A stretch of DNA of 64,000 nucleotides from positions 124,001 through 188,000 of the forward strand of contig NZ_JAYMGV010000002.1 in NCBI RefSeq assembly GCF_035818475.1, given 5' to 3'. The translations under genes and the position numbers were made by a program. Shown here piece by piece: positions 52,736-61,342 of this stretch. Positions within the stretch are counted from its first letter, which is position 1; each line of letters opens with the position of its first letter. Source of the DNA: Cognatitamlana sp035818475 (GTDB lineage: Bacteria; Bacteroidota; Bacteroidia; Flavobacteriales; Flavobacteriaceae). The notes beneath the pieces were generated by a model. That model saw nothing but the letters and a program-made list of their open reading frames with translations, did not search any database and was not told the DNA's origin.

Positions 52736-52918
52736 ATGGCAATGAATAAGAATACGGTATTAGCGTGGGCTACTACCATAATGATAATTGTAGGACTTGC
52801 ACTTATAGCGCTAGGCGCATTTAGATATGACGACGTTGCAGGCTGGGGCTTTGCAGCTGTGGGAATAGGCTTTTTTGCAAATGCTTGGGTGTTTAATGCA
52901 CTTAAAGGACGTGTGTAA
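52736..52918 (+). CDS. CAL67264 family small membrane protein
   Basis: Small protein of 60 residues with two membrane helices (TVLAWATTIMIIVGLALIAL and WGFAAVGIGFFANAWVFNAL) joined by GAFRYDDVAG. I recognise the FRYDDVAGWGFAAVGIGF stretch as the CAL67264 family of Flavobacteriia, of unknown function. ATG 52736 was chosen because everything before it in the frame lies in the pirin terminator and is not protein-like. It is 28 bases before ettA on the same strand and likely co-transcribed, a neighbour relation that I believe is conserved. Confidence 0.82.
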   Translation: MAMNKNTVLAWATTIMIIVGLALIALGAFRYDDVAGWGFAAVGIGFFANAWVFNALKGRV

Positions 52919-52946
52919 TTAATTAACAAATACAAAAAGAACATTA

Positions 52947-54638
52947 ATGAGTGACGATAAGAAAATAATATTTTCAATGTCTGGTGTAACCAAGACATTT
53001 CAAAGTGCAAATACGCCGGTTTTAAAAAATATTTATTTAAGTTTTTTTTATGGTGCTAAAATTGGAATATTAGGGCTTAACGGTTCAGGAAAATCAACAT
53101 TGTTAAAAATTATTGCAGGAGTTGACAAAAACTATCAGGGTGATGTGGTATTTTCTCAGGACTATTCTGTTGGATATTTGGAGCAGGAGCCAAAGCTGGA
53201 TGATGAAAAGACAGTAATGGAGGTGGTCAGAGAGGGAGCAGCCGAAACTGTTGCTATTCTTGACGAATACAATAAGATCAATGACATGTTTGGTTTGGAA
53301 GAAGTGTATTCTGATCCGGATAAGATGGAAAAATTGATGAATCGCCAGGCAGAGCTACAAGATCAAATTGATGCGGCTAATGCCTGGGAATTGGATACGA
53401 AACTAGAAATAGCAATGGATGCTTTACGAACGCCTGATGGTGATAAGAAAATTGGTGTTCTATCGGGTGGAGAGCGTCGTCGGGTTGCACTTTGCAGGTT
53501 ACTTTTGCAAGAACCGGATGTCCTGTTATTGGATGAGCCTACCAACCATTTAGATGCAGAATCTGTACATTGGTTGGAGCATCATTTAGCACAGTATAAG
53601 GGAACAGTAATAGCAGTGACCCATGATAGATATTTTCTTGATAATGTTGCAGGTTGGATTTTAGAACTGGATAGAGGAGAAGGTATCCCTTGGAAAGGAA
53701 ACTATTCTTCCTGGTTAGATCAAAAATCCAAACGTATGGCTCAGGAAGGGAAAGCGGCTTCAAAACGTCAAAAAACTTTAGAACGAGAGTTAGAATGGGT
53801 ACGCCAGGGTGCTAAAGGGCGTCAAACCAAGCAAAAAGCACGTTTGAAAAATTATGACAAGTTAATGAGTCAGGATCAAAAACAACTTGATGAAAAGCTT
53901 GAGATATATATTCCCAATGGCCCTAGACTGGGGACAAATGTTATTGAGGCTAAAAGTGTTGCTAAAGGTTATGATGATAAATTATTATATGATGATTTAA
54001 ATTTTAATTTACCGCAAGCTGGAATAGTAGGTATTATTGGTCCCAACGGAGCCGGTAAAACTACTATTTTTAGAATGATCATGGGGGATGAAACTCCTGA
54101 TAAAGGCGCATTTTCAGTAGGTGATACAGCTAAAATTGCTTATGTAGACCAAAGCCATTCTAATATAGATCCGGAAAAAACCATTTGGCAAAACTTTAGT
54201 GATGAACAGGAGTTAGTGCTAATGGGAGGTAAACAGGTAAATTCAAGAGCTTATTTGAGCCGTTTTAATTTTTCGGGAAGTGAGCAAAATAAAAAAGTAA
54301 AATTACTATCCGGTGGTGAGCGCAACCGCTTACATTTGGCTATGACATTGAAAGAGGAAGGGAATGTATTATTATTGGACGAGCCAACAAACGACTTGGA
54401 TGTTAACACTTTAAGAGCTTTAGAAGAAGGTTTGGAAAACTTTGCTGGGTGTGCCGTAGTCATATCTCATGATAGATGGTTTTTAGATAGAATATGTACA
54501 CATATTTTAGCCTTTGAAGGAGATTCTCAAGTTTATTTCTTTGAAGGAGGTTTTTCCGACTACGAAGATAACAAGAAGAAACGATTGGGAGGAGATTTAA
54601 TGCCTAAACGAATCAAATACAAGAAGTTAATCAGATAA
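52947..54638 (+). CDS. ettA: Energy-dependent translational throttle protein EttA (ABC-F)
   Basis: ABC-F ATPase that binds the ribosomal E site and gates entry into elongation according to ATP/ADP level. Seen in 563 residues: first Walker A GILGLNGSGKSTLLKIIAGV (about 36), signature VLSGGERRRVALCRLLLQEP (about 170) and Walker B VLLLDEPTNHLDAESVHWLE; the PtIM linker with RELEWVRQGAKGRQTKQKAR (about 277); second Walker A GIIGPNGAGKTTIFRMIMGD (about 362), LLSGGERNRLHLAMTL and LLLDEPTNDLDVNTLRALEE; and the EttA-type end GGDLMPKRIKYKKL. Complete and canonical. Confidence 0.96.
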   Translation: MSDDKKIIFSMSGVTKTFQSANTPVLKNIYLSFFYGAKIGILGLNGSGKSTLLKIIAGVDKNYQGDVVFSQDYSVGYLEQEPKLDDEKTVMEVVREGAAETVAILDEYNKINDMFGLEEVYSDPDKMEKLMNRQAELQDQIDAANAWELDTKLEIAMDALRTPDGDKKIGVLSGGERRRVALCRLLLQEPDVLLLDEPTNHLDAESVHWLEHHLAQYKGTVIAVTHDRYFLDNVAGWILELDRGEGIPWKGNYSSWLDQKSKRMAQEGKAASKRQKTLERELEWVRQGAKGRQTKQKARLKNYDKLMSQDQKQLDEKLEIYIPNGPRLGTNVIEAKSVAKGYDDKLLYDDLNFNLPQAGIVGIIGPNGAGKTTIFRMIMGDETPDKGAFSVGDTAKIAYVDQSHSNIDPEKTIWQNFSDEQELVLMGGKQVNSRAYLSRFNFSGSEQNKKVKLLSGGERNRLHLAMTLKEEGNVLLLDEPTNDLDVNTLRALEEGLENFAGCAVVISHDRWFLDRICTHILAFEGDSQVYFFEGGFSDYEDNKKKRLGGDLMPKRIKYKKLIR

Positions 54639-54659
54639 AGAATAAAAAAATATAAAAGG

Positions 54660-54689
54660 AACGCTCTCTTTAATTAAGTGAGCGTTTTT
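54660..54689. terminator. Terminator between ettA and the reverse-strand small membrane gene
   Basis: Stem AACGCTC / GAGCGTT with an inner AT-rich loop (TCTTTAATTAAGT), then TTT. It reaches the stop codon of the convergent small gene at 54688, so it may serve both. Confidence 0.75.
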
Positions 54690-54924
54690 AGTTATCACCA
54701 TACATGTGGCCTTCAGTAAAATCCTTGTACTCTTCCTCATCAGGCATTTTGGTATTCATACTGTTCAAACGCTCATTTTCCTTCTTTAATTTGTAAGATT
54801 TTCTTATCCCCAAAATCAATAGGATAGCAAAGAAAACAACAACTATAATCAGTACATTAACAATGACAGATTGGTTTATTAAAGGTACAGTCAAAAATTG
54901 AGAAAGTAGTTGGTCTTGGAACAT
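54688..54924 (-). CDS. Small single-pass membrane protein, 78 residues
   Basis: No family recognised. One membrane helix (IVNVLIIVVVFFAILLILGI, about 20-40) followed by a basic stop-transfer and short coiled segment (RKSYKLKKENERLNSMN) and an acidic tail (PDEEEYKDFTEGHMYGDN). The pattern of N-out/C-in with a charged tail resembles small scaffold-like membrane proteins, but the function is unknown. ATG at 54924. It is alone on its strand, convergent with ettA and sharing its terminator. The following 244 bases up to the Nudix gene hold nothing I can identify. Confidence 0.65.
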   Translation of the reverse strand: MFQDQLLSQFLTVPLINQSVIVNVLIIVVVFFAILLILGIRKSYKLKKENERLNSMNTKMPDEEEYKDFTEGHMYGDN

Positions 54925-55168
54925 GTAACATGCACATTTGGGTTAATAGCTAATCAAATATAGTATATTTATTCATTAGATGGTGAAATACAGAGATATA
55001 GTTGTTAACATTACATGCCATAATTGTATAAATTATCTGATAAAATTACATGAAAATATCGATGAAAGAAGTAGTTTTAGCTTTTAAAGCAATGTTTAAA
55101 ACTTATATGCTTAATAATAACAAGAAACGTTCTTTGTATTGTTCTAATAAGAGCATAAATGATTAAAA

Positions 55169-55756
55169 ATGAAAAATAACAGGATAAAAAACATAAAAAG
55201 CACCTTACTTTCTGATAATTATTATACCCTCAGAAAGTTAAATTTTGATTATCTAATGAAGCGCGGTAATTGGGTTAATCAAATGAGAGAGGTTTATGAT
55301 AGAGGAGATGGTGCAGGGATATTATTATACAACAAAAAAAAGAAGACTGTTGTTTTAACAAAGCAATTCAGGATGCCAACTTATATGAATGATAATGAAG
55401 ATGGGTTTTTGGTTGAAATCTGTGCAGGAATGTTAGATAAAGATAATCCAGAAGCTTGTATTATTAGAGAAACAGAAGAAGAAGTAGGCTATAGACTCAA
55501 AGAGGTTAAAAAGGTTTATGAGGCGTATTCATCACCGGGAGTTATGACTGAAAAAATGTATTTTTTTGTTGGTGAATATACTGATGATATGAAAGTTAAT
55601 GATGGTGGGGGATTAGATAGTGAACATGAGGATATTGAAGTTTTAGAACTCCCTTTTATCCAAGCAATTAAGATGCTGGAGAATGGAGAAATTCATGATA
55701 CCAGAACTATTGTACTTCTTCAATATGCACAGATTCATAACCTGTTAGAAAACTAA
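55169..55756 (+). CDS. Nudix hydrolase, GDP-mannose pyrophosphatase (NudK)-like
   Basis: Nudix enzyme related to NudK, splitting nucleoside diphosphate sugars. Seen in 195 residues: REVYDRGDGAGILLYNKKKK, VLTKQFRMPTYMNDNED (R-x-P/N region, about 67), and the Nudix box CAGMLDKDNPEACIIRETEE then EVGY (about 92-115). In the canonical GX5EX7REUXEEXGU pattern the first Glu is Asn here (KDNPEA where E. coli NudK has Glu), but the metal-binding Glu pair REtEEE is intact. YSSPGVMTEKMYFFVGEY (about 130) is also typical. Its last 12 bases overlap the convergent MarR-GNAT gene. Confidence 0.88.
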   Translation: MKNNRIKNIKSTLLSDNYYTLRKLNFDYLMKRGNWVNQMREVYDRGDGAGILLYNKKKKTVVLTKQFRMPTYMNDNEDGFLVEICAGMLDKDNPEACIIRETEEEVGYRLKEVKKVYEAYSSPGVMTEKMYFFVGEYTDDMKVNDGGGLDSEHEDIEVLELPFIQAIKMLENGEIHDTRTIVLLQYAQIHNLLEN

Positions 55757-56695
55757 TTCCATTTTAATATCACTTCTTGCATAAGGACTGTTTTGCTCAT
55801 TAGAGATTTCAATAAAACCATATTTTCTATAAATATATATGGCATTTTCTAGTTTTGTATTGGAGTAAAGTATCAATTTGGGGAACCTCATGTCTTTAGC
55901 AAAATTTATACAATATTGTAAAAGATACTGACCTATTTTGCGCCCTCTTTTATTAGGAGAGACTGCCATTTTAGTGAGCTCAAAAACACCTTCATTTCCT
56001 AATGGCATTAGCGCTACGGTACCAACCACTTCCTGATTAATAAGAGCAAAAAAAATGTATCCCCCTTTGTTAATTATGTATTGCTCTGGATTGCTTAAAA
56101 CGTCTTCATCAAAAGGCTCAACATAAAAATGTGTTTTTAACCATTCTACATTTAGATCGTAAAAATGTTTAGCATATTCATTTTTATATGTAGCAATCTC
56201 TACATTATGAGTTGCTTCAATTTTAATATCATCAATTATAGTTTGACTGAAGCTTTTTGCGTTTAGTTTATTTTCCAAAATATTTAAGTGTTCTATTAAT
56301 GACGATGAGCTTTCAAGCGTAAACTCTTTAATGATTTTTTCAATGCTTGTCCAGATCGGTTTTAAAGTTTCCAAAGTTTTTTTCCCTTTTTCGGAAAGCT
56401 TTACTATTTTTTTTCGTTTATCTAATTCGTCAGGAACTATAGCAATTAGCTCCTTTTTTAAAAGTTTGTTAAGGGCTTGAGTAATGGCAGGTTGTGTAAA
56501 TTTAAGTGCATATTGAATTTCAGAATTAGTGACTCCGTTTTTATTAACTATGATCTTAAATATAGGAAAAAGATAAGGGTCAAAATCTACATTATAATAG
56601 TCATAAACAGCTTGTGTTTCTTTCATTACATATTCGCTAATGCGTTTTAATCTGGATCCCAGTCCTAATTCACCATAACCTCTTAAAGCATCCAT
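55745..56695 (-). CDS. MarR-type winged-helix regulator fused to a GNAT acetyltransferase
   Basis: Two-domain protein of 316 residues. Residues about 1-145: MarR-like DNA-binding domain with GVTNSEIQYALKFTQPAITQ (helix-turn-helix, about 55) and wing ALNKLLKKELIAIVPDELDK then RKKIVKLS. Residues about 165-316: GNAT fold with AKHFYDLNVEWLKTHFYVEP, FFALINQEVVGTVALMPLGN, FELTKMAVSPNKRGRKIGQY (acetyl-CoA loop RxxGxG-like, RGRKIG, about 255) and YIYRKYGFIEI (about 290). Such fusions are known as bifunctional HTH/GNAT proteins. An imperfect 22-bp palindrome sits just before the ATG, consistent with autoregulation. Acetylation target unknown. Confidence 0.88.
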   Translation of the reverse strand: MDALRGYGELGLGSRLKRISEYVMKETQAVYDYYNVDFDPYLFPIFKIIVNKNGVTNSEIQYALKFTQPAITQALNKLLKKELIAIVPDELDKRKKIVKLSEKGKKTLETLKPIWTSIEKIIKEFTLESSSSLIEHLNILENKLNAKSFSQTIIDDIKIEATHNVEIATYKNEYAKHFYDLNVEWLKTHFYVEPFDEDVLSNPEQYIINKGGYIFFALINQEVVGTVALMPLGNEGVFELTKMAVSPNKRGRKIGQYLLQYCINFAKDMRFPKLILYSNTKLENAIYIYRKYGFIEISNEQNSPYARSDIKMELVF

Positions 56696-56705
56696 AACAT
56701 TTATA

Positions 56706-56727
56706 TTTATATAAGCACTTATGTAAA
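56706..56727. promoter_or_regulatory. Imperfect palindrome, probable operator of the MarR-GNAT gene
   Basis: TTTA-T-ATAAG-CA-CTTAT-G-TAAA: arms pair at nine of ten positions around a CA centre. It starts 11 bases before the MarR-GNAT ATG in the 64-base gap after the formimidoylglutamase gene. Confidence 0.5.
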
Positions 56728-56759
56728 TATATAAAATTATTCTTTAAATTGAAAAATAA

Positions 56760-57770
56760 CTAGGCTTTTATAAAATCAGTAATCAAATAGGAGATAAGCT
56801 TTCCTACTTGTTGAGGGCTTTTTTTAGAAGGAATGGCTTCACAAATATGTAAATACAGCGTATTATTATGCTTTGCAAAAAAACTCAAAAAACTTCTGGC
56901 TTTGGTTGCACTAAAGCCACTTGGAGACATAGCACTACTGGATACTCCTTCTATAGCATCACAATCAATCTCAATGCCAAATTTGCTTTTCGATACAAAT
57001 TCTAAAGCTAAGTTTAATTCTTTTTTAAATTTCAATTCATTGCGAATCTCCAATGCTTCAAAAGTGTTGTATTTGATACATTCCAGTTTGTCTAAGGCTT
57101 TAAAGATTTTATCAGACGTATAATTTTCATGTAAACCAAAAATGAAATAATCTTGTAAAAAGCCTTCAGTTAAAGCATAACTAAATCCATTGCCACTATG
57201 ACGTCCTTCTTCAGTCCTAAAATCAGAATGTGCATCCAGATTTATAACATTAATAGGGGTGCCTGTAGCCAGACTTGACCCTTTTATGTTTCCGTAGCTG
57301 TTATTGTGTCCACCACCAATTATAATTGGTTTTTTACCAGCTAAAACTATTTGATAAATAATGTGTGTAACATATTTATCAATGCTATCAACTATAGTTC
57401 TGGATTTAACGATATCCTTTTTTCTTTCTGGATTTAATTTTTTTATCGCTATTAATTCATCAGAAAAATCAAGATGCCCTAATATTAAAACACTTTCTGC
57501 CTTTGTAAATTTGTTACTTTGTATATTTAACAAAACTTTGAGTGTTGCCTCCCAGGCCTTTGATGTTCCTGTTTTTCCATAATTGGCAAAAACGCCAATG
57601 TCTTCTGGCAAACCTAAAATAACATAGGTGACATCCAAATTTTTGAGTTGTTCGTATATATTGGAAATGCTGGTTAATATTTTAACGTGTTGACCAAATT
57701 TGGACTCGCCAGAGCGCTTATTTAATAGTTTATTTCGAGTAGCATTGTTAAATAATACTAGTTTGTCCAT
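56760..57770 (-). CDS. Formimidoylglutamase-like ureohydrolase (arginase family)
   Basis: Binuclear manganese hydrolase of the arginase/agmatinase superfamily; flavobacterial members are annotated as formimidoylglutamase, giving glutamate and formamide in histidine breakdown. Seen in 336 residues: PIIIGGGHNNSYGNIKGSS (GGGHxN, about 154), VINLDAHSDFRTEEGRHSGN (DAHxD, about 178) and FGIEIDCDAIEGVSSSAMSP (DxD, about 268), so the metal set is complete. No hutH/U/I neighbours. Its product step duplicates that of N-formylglutamate amidohydrolase by another route. Same strand as, and upstream of, the MarR-GNAT gene. Confidence 0.85.
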   Translation of the reverse strand: MDKLVLFNNATRNKLLNKRSGESKFGQHVKILTSISNIYEQLKNLDVTYVILGLPEDIGVFANYGKTGTSKAWEATLKVLLNIQSNKFTKAESVLILGHLDFSDELIAIKKLNPERKKDIVKSRTIVDSIDKYVTHIIYQIVLAGKKPIIIGGGHNNSYGNIKGSSLATGTPINVINLDAHSDFRTEEGRHSGNGFSYALTEGFLQDYFIFGLHENYTSDKIFKALDKLECIKYNTFEALEIRNELKFKKELNLALEFVSKSKFGIEIDCDAIEGVSSSAMSPSGFSATKARSFLSFFAKHNNTLYLHICEAIPSKKSPQQVGKLISYLITDFIKA

Positions 57771-57893
57771 AAGAATAAACGAATTTTGGAATCTAAAAAT
57801 ACATCATTATTTGTTTATAGCATTAAAAAACTAAACAATTAAAATTGGTACACATTTAAATTACCTTTAACAAAATTTAAAATCAAATTAATT

Positions 57894-58778
57894 ATGGAAA
57901 ACAGTAAAAGTAATACAGGTCTTAAAGTTGCACTAGGAATTGCTATAGTTCTTTTTTTAGGAACAGGTTTTTATACTATGAATTTATACAGTAATAGTAA
58001 GAAAACAGAAAATGATTTAACAGAACAAAAGCAATTAGTCATGAATGATTTAAATGCTATGGCTAAACAATATGATGAGGCCATCAGCGAAAATGAGGTT
58101 GCAAATAACGACTTAATTGAAGCCAGAGGCCGCATTCAAGGGTTAATTGATTCATTAAAAATGTCTGAAACAAATGTGAAAAGCTTGTGGAGGTATAAGC
58201 AAAAATATGCATCCTTACAAAAAGAAATGGATGCTTTATTAGCACAAAATGACTCATTGAGAGTTGAGAATTCTTACTTGGCAACATCGTTGGATAGCAC
58301 GCGTGTTCGTTTAGAAGAGCGAACTATTTTTACTGATTCATTGTTGGTACAAAATAGTGCATTAGCAGAGGTCGTGGAAAATGCTTCAATTTTAAATACT
58401 GTTGACTTAAAAGGTTCTGGTGTAATTGAAAGAACTTCAGGTAAAGTTATACCAACAGAAAGAGCCAGAAGAGCAGATAAAATAAGAGTTTGTTTTACAG
58501 TTTCCAAAAATGCTTTAGTACAGGCCGGAGATCAGGAGTTGTACGTTCAGGTTATAGATCCGAAAAATAATACATTGGGGTTAAACGAACAAGTATCCTT
58601 TGAAGATAAAACACTGAACTATAGTATAATTAGTAAATTTAACTATGAAAATGCAAATTTGAACGTATGCGAATTTATTGCTCAAAATGGAGATAATGAT
58701 TTTGAAAAAGGACGCTACATTGTAAATGTTTTTAATGAAAAAGATTTAGTTTCTACCTCAGAGTTTACTTTAAAGTAA
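57894..58778 (+). CDS. Membrane-anchored coiled-coil protein with a C-terminal beta domain
   Basis: No family name recognised. A short N-terminus precedes one membrane helix (VALGIAIVLFLGTGFYTMNL, about 12-31). Residues about 35-165 are a long coiled coil (NDLTEQKQLVMNDLNAMAKQ; QKEMDALLAQNDSLRVENSY). Residues about 180-294 look like a beta sandwich (KIRVCFTVSKNALVQAGDQE LYVQVIDPKNN split for length; FEKGRYIVNVFNEKDLVSTS). It is probably anchored in the inner membrane with the beta domain in the periplasm. I recall similar proteins of this size in flavobacteria without known role. Monocistronic and ended by a strong terminator. Confidence 0.72.
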   Translation: MENSKSNTGLKVALGIAIVLFLGTGFYTMNLYSNSKKTENDLTEQKQLVMNDLNAMAKQYDEAISENEVANNDLIEARGRIQGLIDSLKMSETNVKSLWRYKQKYASLQKEMDALLAQNDSLRVENSYLATSLDSTRVRLEERTIFTDSLLVQNSALAEVVENASILNTVDLKGSGVIERTSGKVIPTERARRADKIRVCFTVSKNALVQAGDQELYVQVIDPKNNTLGLNEQVSFEDKTLNYSIISKFNYENANLNVCEFIAQNGDNDFEKGRYIVNVFNEKDLVSTSEFTLK

Positions 58779-58800
58779 AATAAAAAATAACACTTAAGTA

Positions 58801-58834
58801 AAAGCCTCAAGCATACATGTTTGAGGTTTTTTTT
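58801..58834 (+). terminator. Terminator after the coiled-coil protein gene
   Basis: Stem AAAGCCTCAAGCA / TGTTTGAGGTTTT (with G-T wobble pairs) and a small loop, followed by eight T. Confidence 0.85.
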
Positions 58835-58913
58835 ATTAAAAAAATTAATTTTACACTTAAACAAGTTTATATGTAAATTATAGATTTGTTACTACCTGAT
58901 AAGTTAGAAACAG

Positions 58914-58921
58914 TAACTTTG
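58914..58921 (+). promoter_or_regulatory. -7 box TAACTTTG before the Crp/Fnr gene
   Basis: Exact TAnnTTTG match giving a leader of about 36 bases that contains a purine-rich GGAGGTAGGAGG stretch. A second candidate, TAGATTTG, is at 58881-58888. The -33 is not clear for either. Confidence 0.4.
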
Positions 58922-58962
58922 AATGTGTAGGAGGTAGGAGGCTTTAACCAAACATAATAATT

Positions 58963-59541
58963 ATGAATCCTAATCTAAATTTCTTAAATTCATTTTTTGA
59001 TGTTTCTGAAGAAACCTTTTCAAAACTATCCCGGATAGCAATTTTTAAAAAATTTGACACCGGTACACAAATAGCCAAAACCGGTGAAGTGCCAAGTAAA
59101 ATATATATGTTGATATCTGGTATGATGCGGGCTTATTTGGAAGATGAAAGTGGTAGAGAATTTAATAAAAGTTTTTTTATGCCGTTTAGTTTTGTGGGGT
59201 CTTTTACGGGGTTAATTAAAAAGCAACCTTCAAAACTTGTTTATGAATCATTAACAGCGTGTAAAGTTTATGAAATAAACTTTGAGGAATTTATGAAGCT
59301 ATGTAAAGAAGATATAAATGTTAGCAATTTATATAATAAGGTTTTAGAGCATATATTCATTAAATACGAGGAAAGGCAGTTAGAGTTGATTTCAATGGAT
59401 GCTACTCAGAGATATCTAGAATTATGTAAAAAAATGCCAGATATAGAACATTTGGTTCCCCAATACCATATAGCCTCTTATTTAAGCATAACACCTGTTC
59501 AGCTAAGTAGAATAAGGAAGAAATTAAAAGAAGAAGATTAA
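58963..59541 (+). CDS. Crp/Fnr family transcriptional regulator
   Basis: Cyclic-nucleotide-binding-fold regulator. Seen in 192 residues: effector domain (AIFKKFDTGTQIAKTGEVPS, about 26-45; KIYMLISGMMRAYLEDESGR), SFVGSFTGLIKKQPSKLVYE (about 80) and the C-terminal helix-turn-helix YHIASYLSITPVQLSRIRKK (about 168-187). There is no N-terminal cysteine cluster, so it is not an Fnr-type iron-sulfur sensor, and the RxS phosphate-binding motif of cAMP receptors is not seen; the signal is unknown. Monocistronic; no target genes can be assigned by position. Confidence 0.9.
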   Translation: MNPNLNFLNSFFDVSEETFSKLSRIAIFKKFDTGTQIAKTGEVPSKIYMLISGMMRAYLEDESGREFNKSFFMPFSFVGSFTGLIKKQPSKLVYESLTACKVYEINFEEFMKLCKEDINVSNLYNKVLEHIFIKYEERQLELISMDATQRYLELCKKMPDIEHLVPQYHIASYLSITPVQLSRIRKKLKEED

Positions 59542-59641
59542 AGTGTTAATAGTCATTGAGTTATAAGTCGTAAAGCCTGTGAGTTTAAATTTTTTAGTTT
59601 AGGTATTAACATTTGTTAATATTTAAAAGATTTCTTAGTTA

Positions 59642-59649
59642 TATATTTG
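59642..59649 (+). promoter_or_regulatory. Orphan -7 box TATATTTG in the crp-fumC gap
   Basis: Exact TAnnTTTG match with no protein gene downstream on its strand; about 50 bases later comes a strong terminator (59702-59732). A short untranslated transcript of about 75 bases could be made. The only upstream TTG is 26 bases away, too far for good spacing. Confidence 0.3.
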
Positions 59650-59701
59650 GGTATATCCTGGGTATTGTAAAATTAAAGGATTAATAGCTAACCAACCAAA
59701 A

Positions 59702-59732
59702 AAAAACAGGTAAACTCATTACCTGTTTTTTT
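59702..59732. terminator. Bidirectional terminator at the fumC 3' end
   Basis: Perfect 12-bp stem AAAAACAGGTAA / TTACCTGTTTTT, loop ACTCA, with A- and T-runs on each side. Ends fumC on the - strand and anything read from the + strand. Confidence 0.88.
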
Positions 59733-59757
59733 AATTTATTATGTGTTTTAAAAGATG

Positions 59758-61155
59758 TTATTTTAAACTTCCCACCATATCTTCCGGTTTAACCCAAGCA
59801 TCGTAATCTTCTTCTGAAACATAGCCCAATCTAATGGCCTCTTCTTTTAAAGTAGTACCATTTTCATGAGCTGTATTAGCAATTTCGGCAGCTTTGTAAT
59901 ACCCTATTTTAGTGTTTAAAGCTGTAACGAGCATTAGCGAATTGTTCAATAACTTGGTAATAACCTCATGATTTGGTTTAATACCCATAGCACAATTAAT
60001 ATCAAAACTAACACAGGCATCACCAATTAATTCGGCAGACTGAAGTACATTAGCGGCCATAATAGGTTTAAATACATTTAATTCATAGTGCCCTTGTAAT
60101 CCCCCAACGGAAACTGCAACGTCATTGCCAATTACTTGAGCGCAAACCATGGTTAAAGCTTCACATTGTGTAGGGTTTACTTTTCCAGGCATAATAGAAC
60201 TACCTGGCTCATTTGCAGGAATAATAATTTCACCAATGCCTGAGCGTGGCCCTGAAGCCATCATTCTAATATCATTAGCAATTTTATTCAAAGAAACAGC
60301 CAGTTGTTTTAGTGCTCCATGAGTTTCAACCAGTGCGTCATGAGCCGCTAAGGCTTCAAATTTGTTTGGAGCTGTGATAAATGGTAAGCCTGTAAATTCA
60401 GCAATATATTCAGCTACTTTATTGCTATAACCCTTAGGCGTATTTAAGCCCGTTCCTACAGCTGTACCACCCAAAGCTAATTCACTTAAATGGGATAAAG
60501 TATACTCTAATGCTTTTAAGCCATGATCTAATTGTGCTACATATCCTGAAAGTTCCTGACCTAAAGTTAACGGTGTGGCGTCCATTAGGTGTGTGCGTCC
60601 AATTTTTACAACATCATTAAAAGCTTTTGCTTTTTTATCTAAAGTATTTCTAAGCTGTGTTACGCCAGGAATAGTAGTTTCTACTATTTTCTTATAAGCA
60701 GCAATATGCATACCCGTAGGAAAGGTGTCATTTGAAGACTGAGACTTATTAACATCATCATTGGGCTGAATGGTTTTATCACCTTCACCAATAACTTTTC
60801 CGGCCAGCTGATGTGCTCTGTTGGCTATGACTTCATTAACATTCATATTACTTTGAGTACCTGAACCGGTTTGCCAAATCACTAAAGGAAACTGGTTGTC
60901 ATGCTTTCCTTCCAAGATCTCATCACATACTTTAGAAATTAAATCACGTTTTTCTTTCGGTAAAACCCCTAATTCACAATTTGTATATGCAGCTGCTTTT
61001 TTTAAGTAAGCAAAACCATAAACAATTTCCAAGGGCATGGATGCTGAAGGACCAATTTTAAAGTTGTTTCTGGACCGTTCGGTTTGGGCTCCCCAAAGTT
61101 TATCAGCAGGAACCTTAACCTCTCCCATAGTATCTTTTTCTATTCTGTAACTCAT
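59758..61155 (-). CDS. fumC: Class II fumarate hydratase
   Basis: Iron-independent fumarase of the TCA cycle, converting fumarate and malate in the cytoplasm. Seen in 465 residues: DTMGEVKVPADKLWGAQTER (8-27), QTGSGTQSNMNVNEVIANRA (about 104, substrate site), SQSSNDTFPTGMHIAA (about 138), GRTHLMDATPLTLGQELSGY (about 186, catalytic His), TAVGTGLNTPKGY and the superfamily signature GSSIMPGKVNPTQCEALTMV (about 320, flexible catalytic loop). All hallmark residues are intact. Transcribed alone with a strong terminator after it. Confidence 0.98.
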   Translation of the reverse strand: MSYRIEKDTMGEVKVPADKLWGAQTERSRNNFKIGPSASMPLEIVYGFAYLKKAAAYTNCELGVLPKEKRDLISKVCDEILEGKHDNQFPLVIWQTGSGTQSNMNVNEVIANRAHQLAGKVIGEGDKTIQPNDDVNKSQSSNDTFPTGMHIAAYKKIVETTIPGVTQLRNTLDKKAKAFNDVVKIGRTHLMDATPLTLGQELSGYVAQLDHGLKALEYTLSHLSELALGGTAVGTGLNTPKGYSNKVAEYIAEFTGLPFITAPNKFEALAAHDALVETHGALKQLAVSLNKIANDIRMMASGPRSGIGEIIIPANEPGSSIMPGKVNPTQCEALTMVCAQVIGNDVAVSVGGLQGHYELNVFKPIMAANVLQSAELIGDACVSFDINCAMGIKPNHEVITKLLNNSLMLVTALNTKIGYYKAAEIANTAHENGTTLKEEAIRLGYVSEEDYDAWVKPEDMVGSLK

Positions 61156-61342
61156 CTTTATAAAGATTAAATTTTAAGTCGCTAAGTTAAGGTTTTTGAT
61201 AGGTTTTTAATCATGATTTTTGTTAGTTTTAAGAACTTCTTTTTAACATTTATATAACTATTATTATACCCCGATAACTTTAAAATCTATTAATTTAGTA
61301 GAATTAGTTTTTATTCCATTTAATAATTAAAAAATATAAGAT

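Noticed and set aside
54925..55168. Small RNA or gene before the Nudix gene
   Set aside because: No promoter, hairpin or plausible reading frame seen on either strand.
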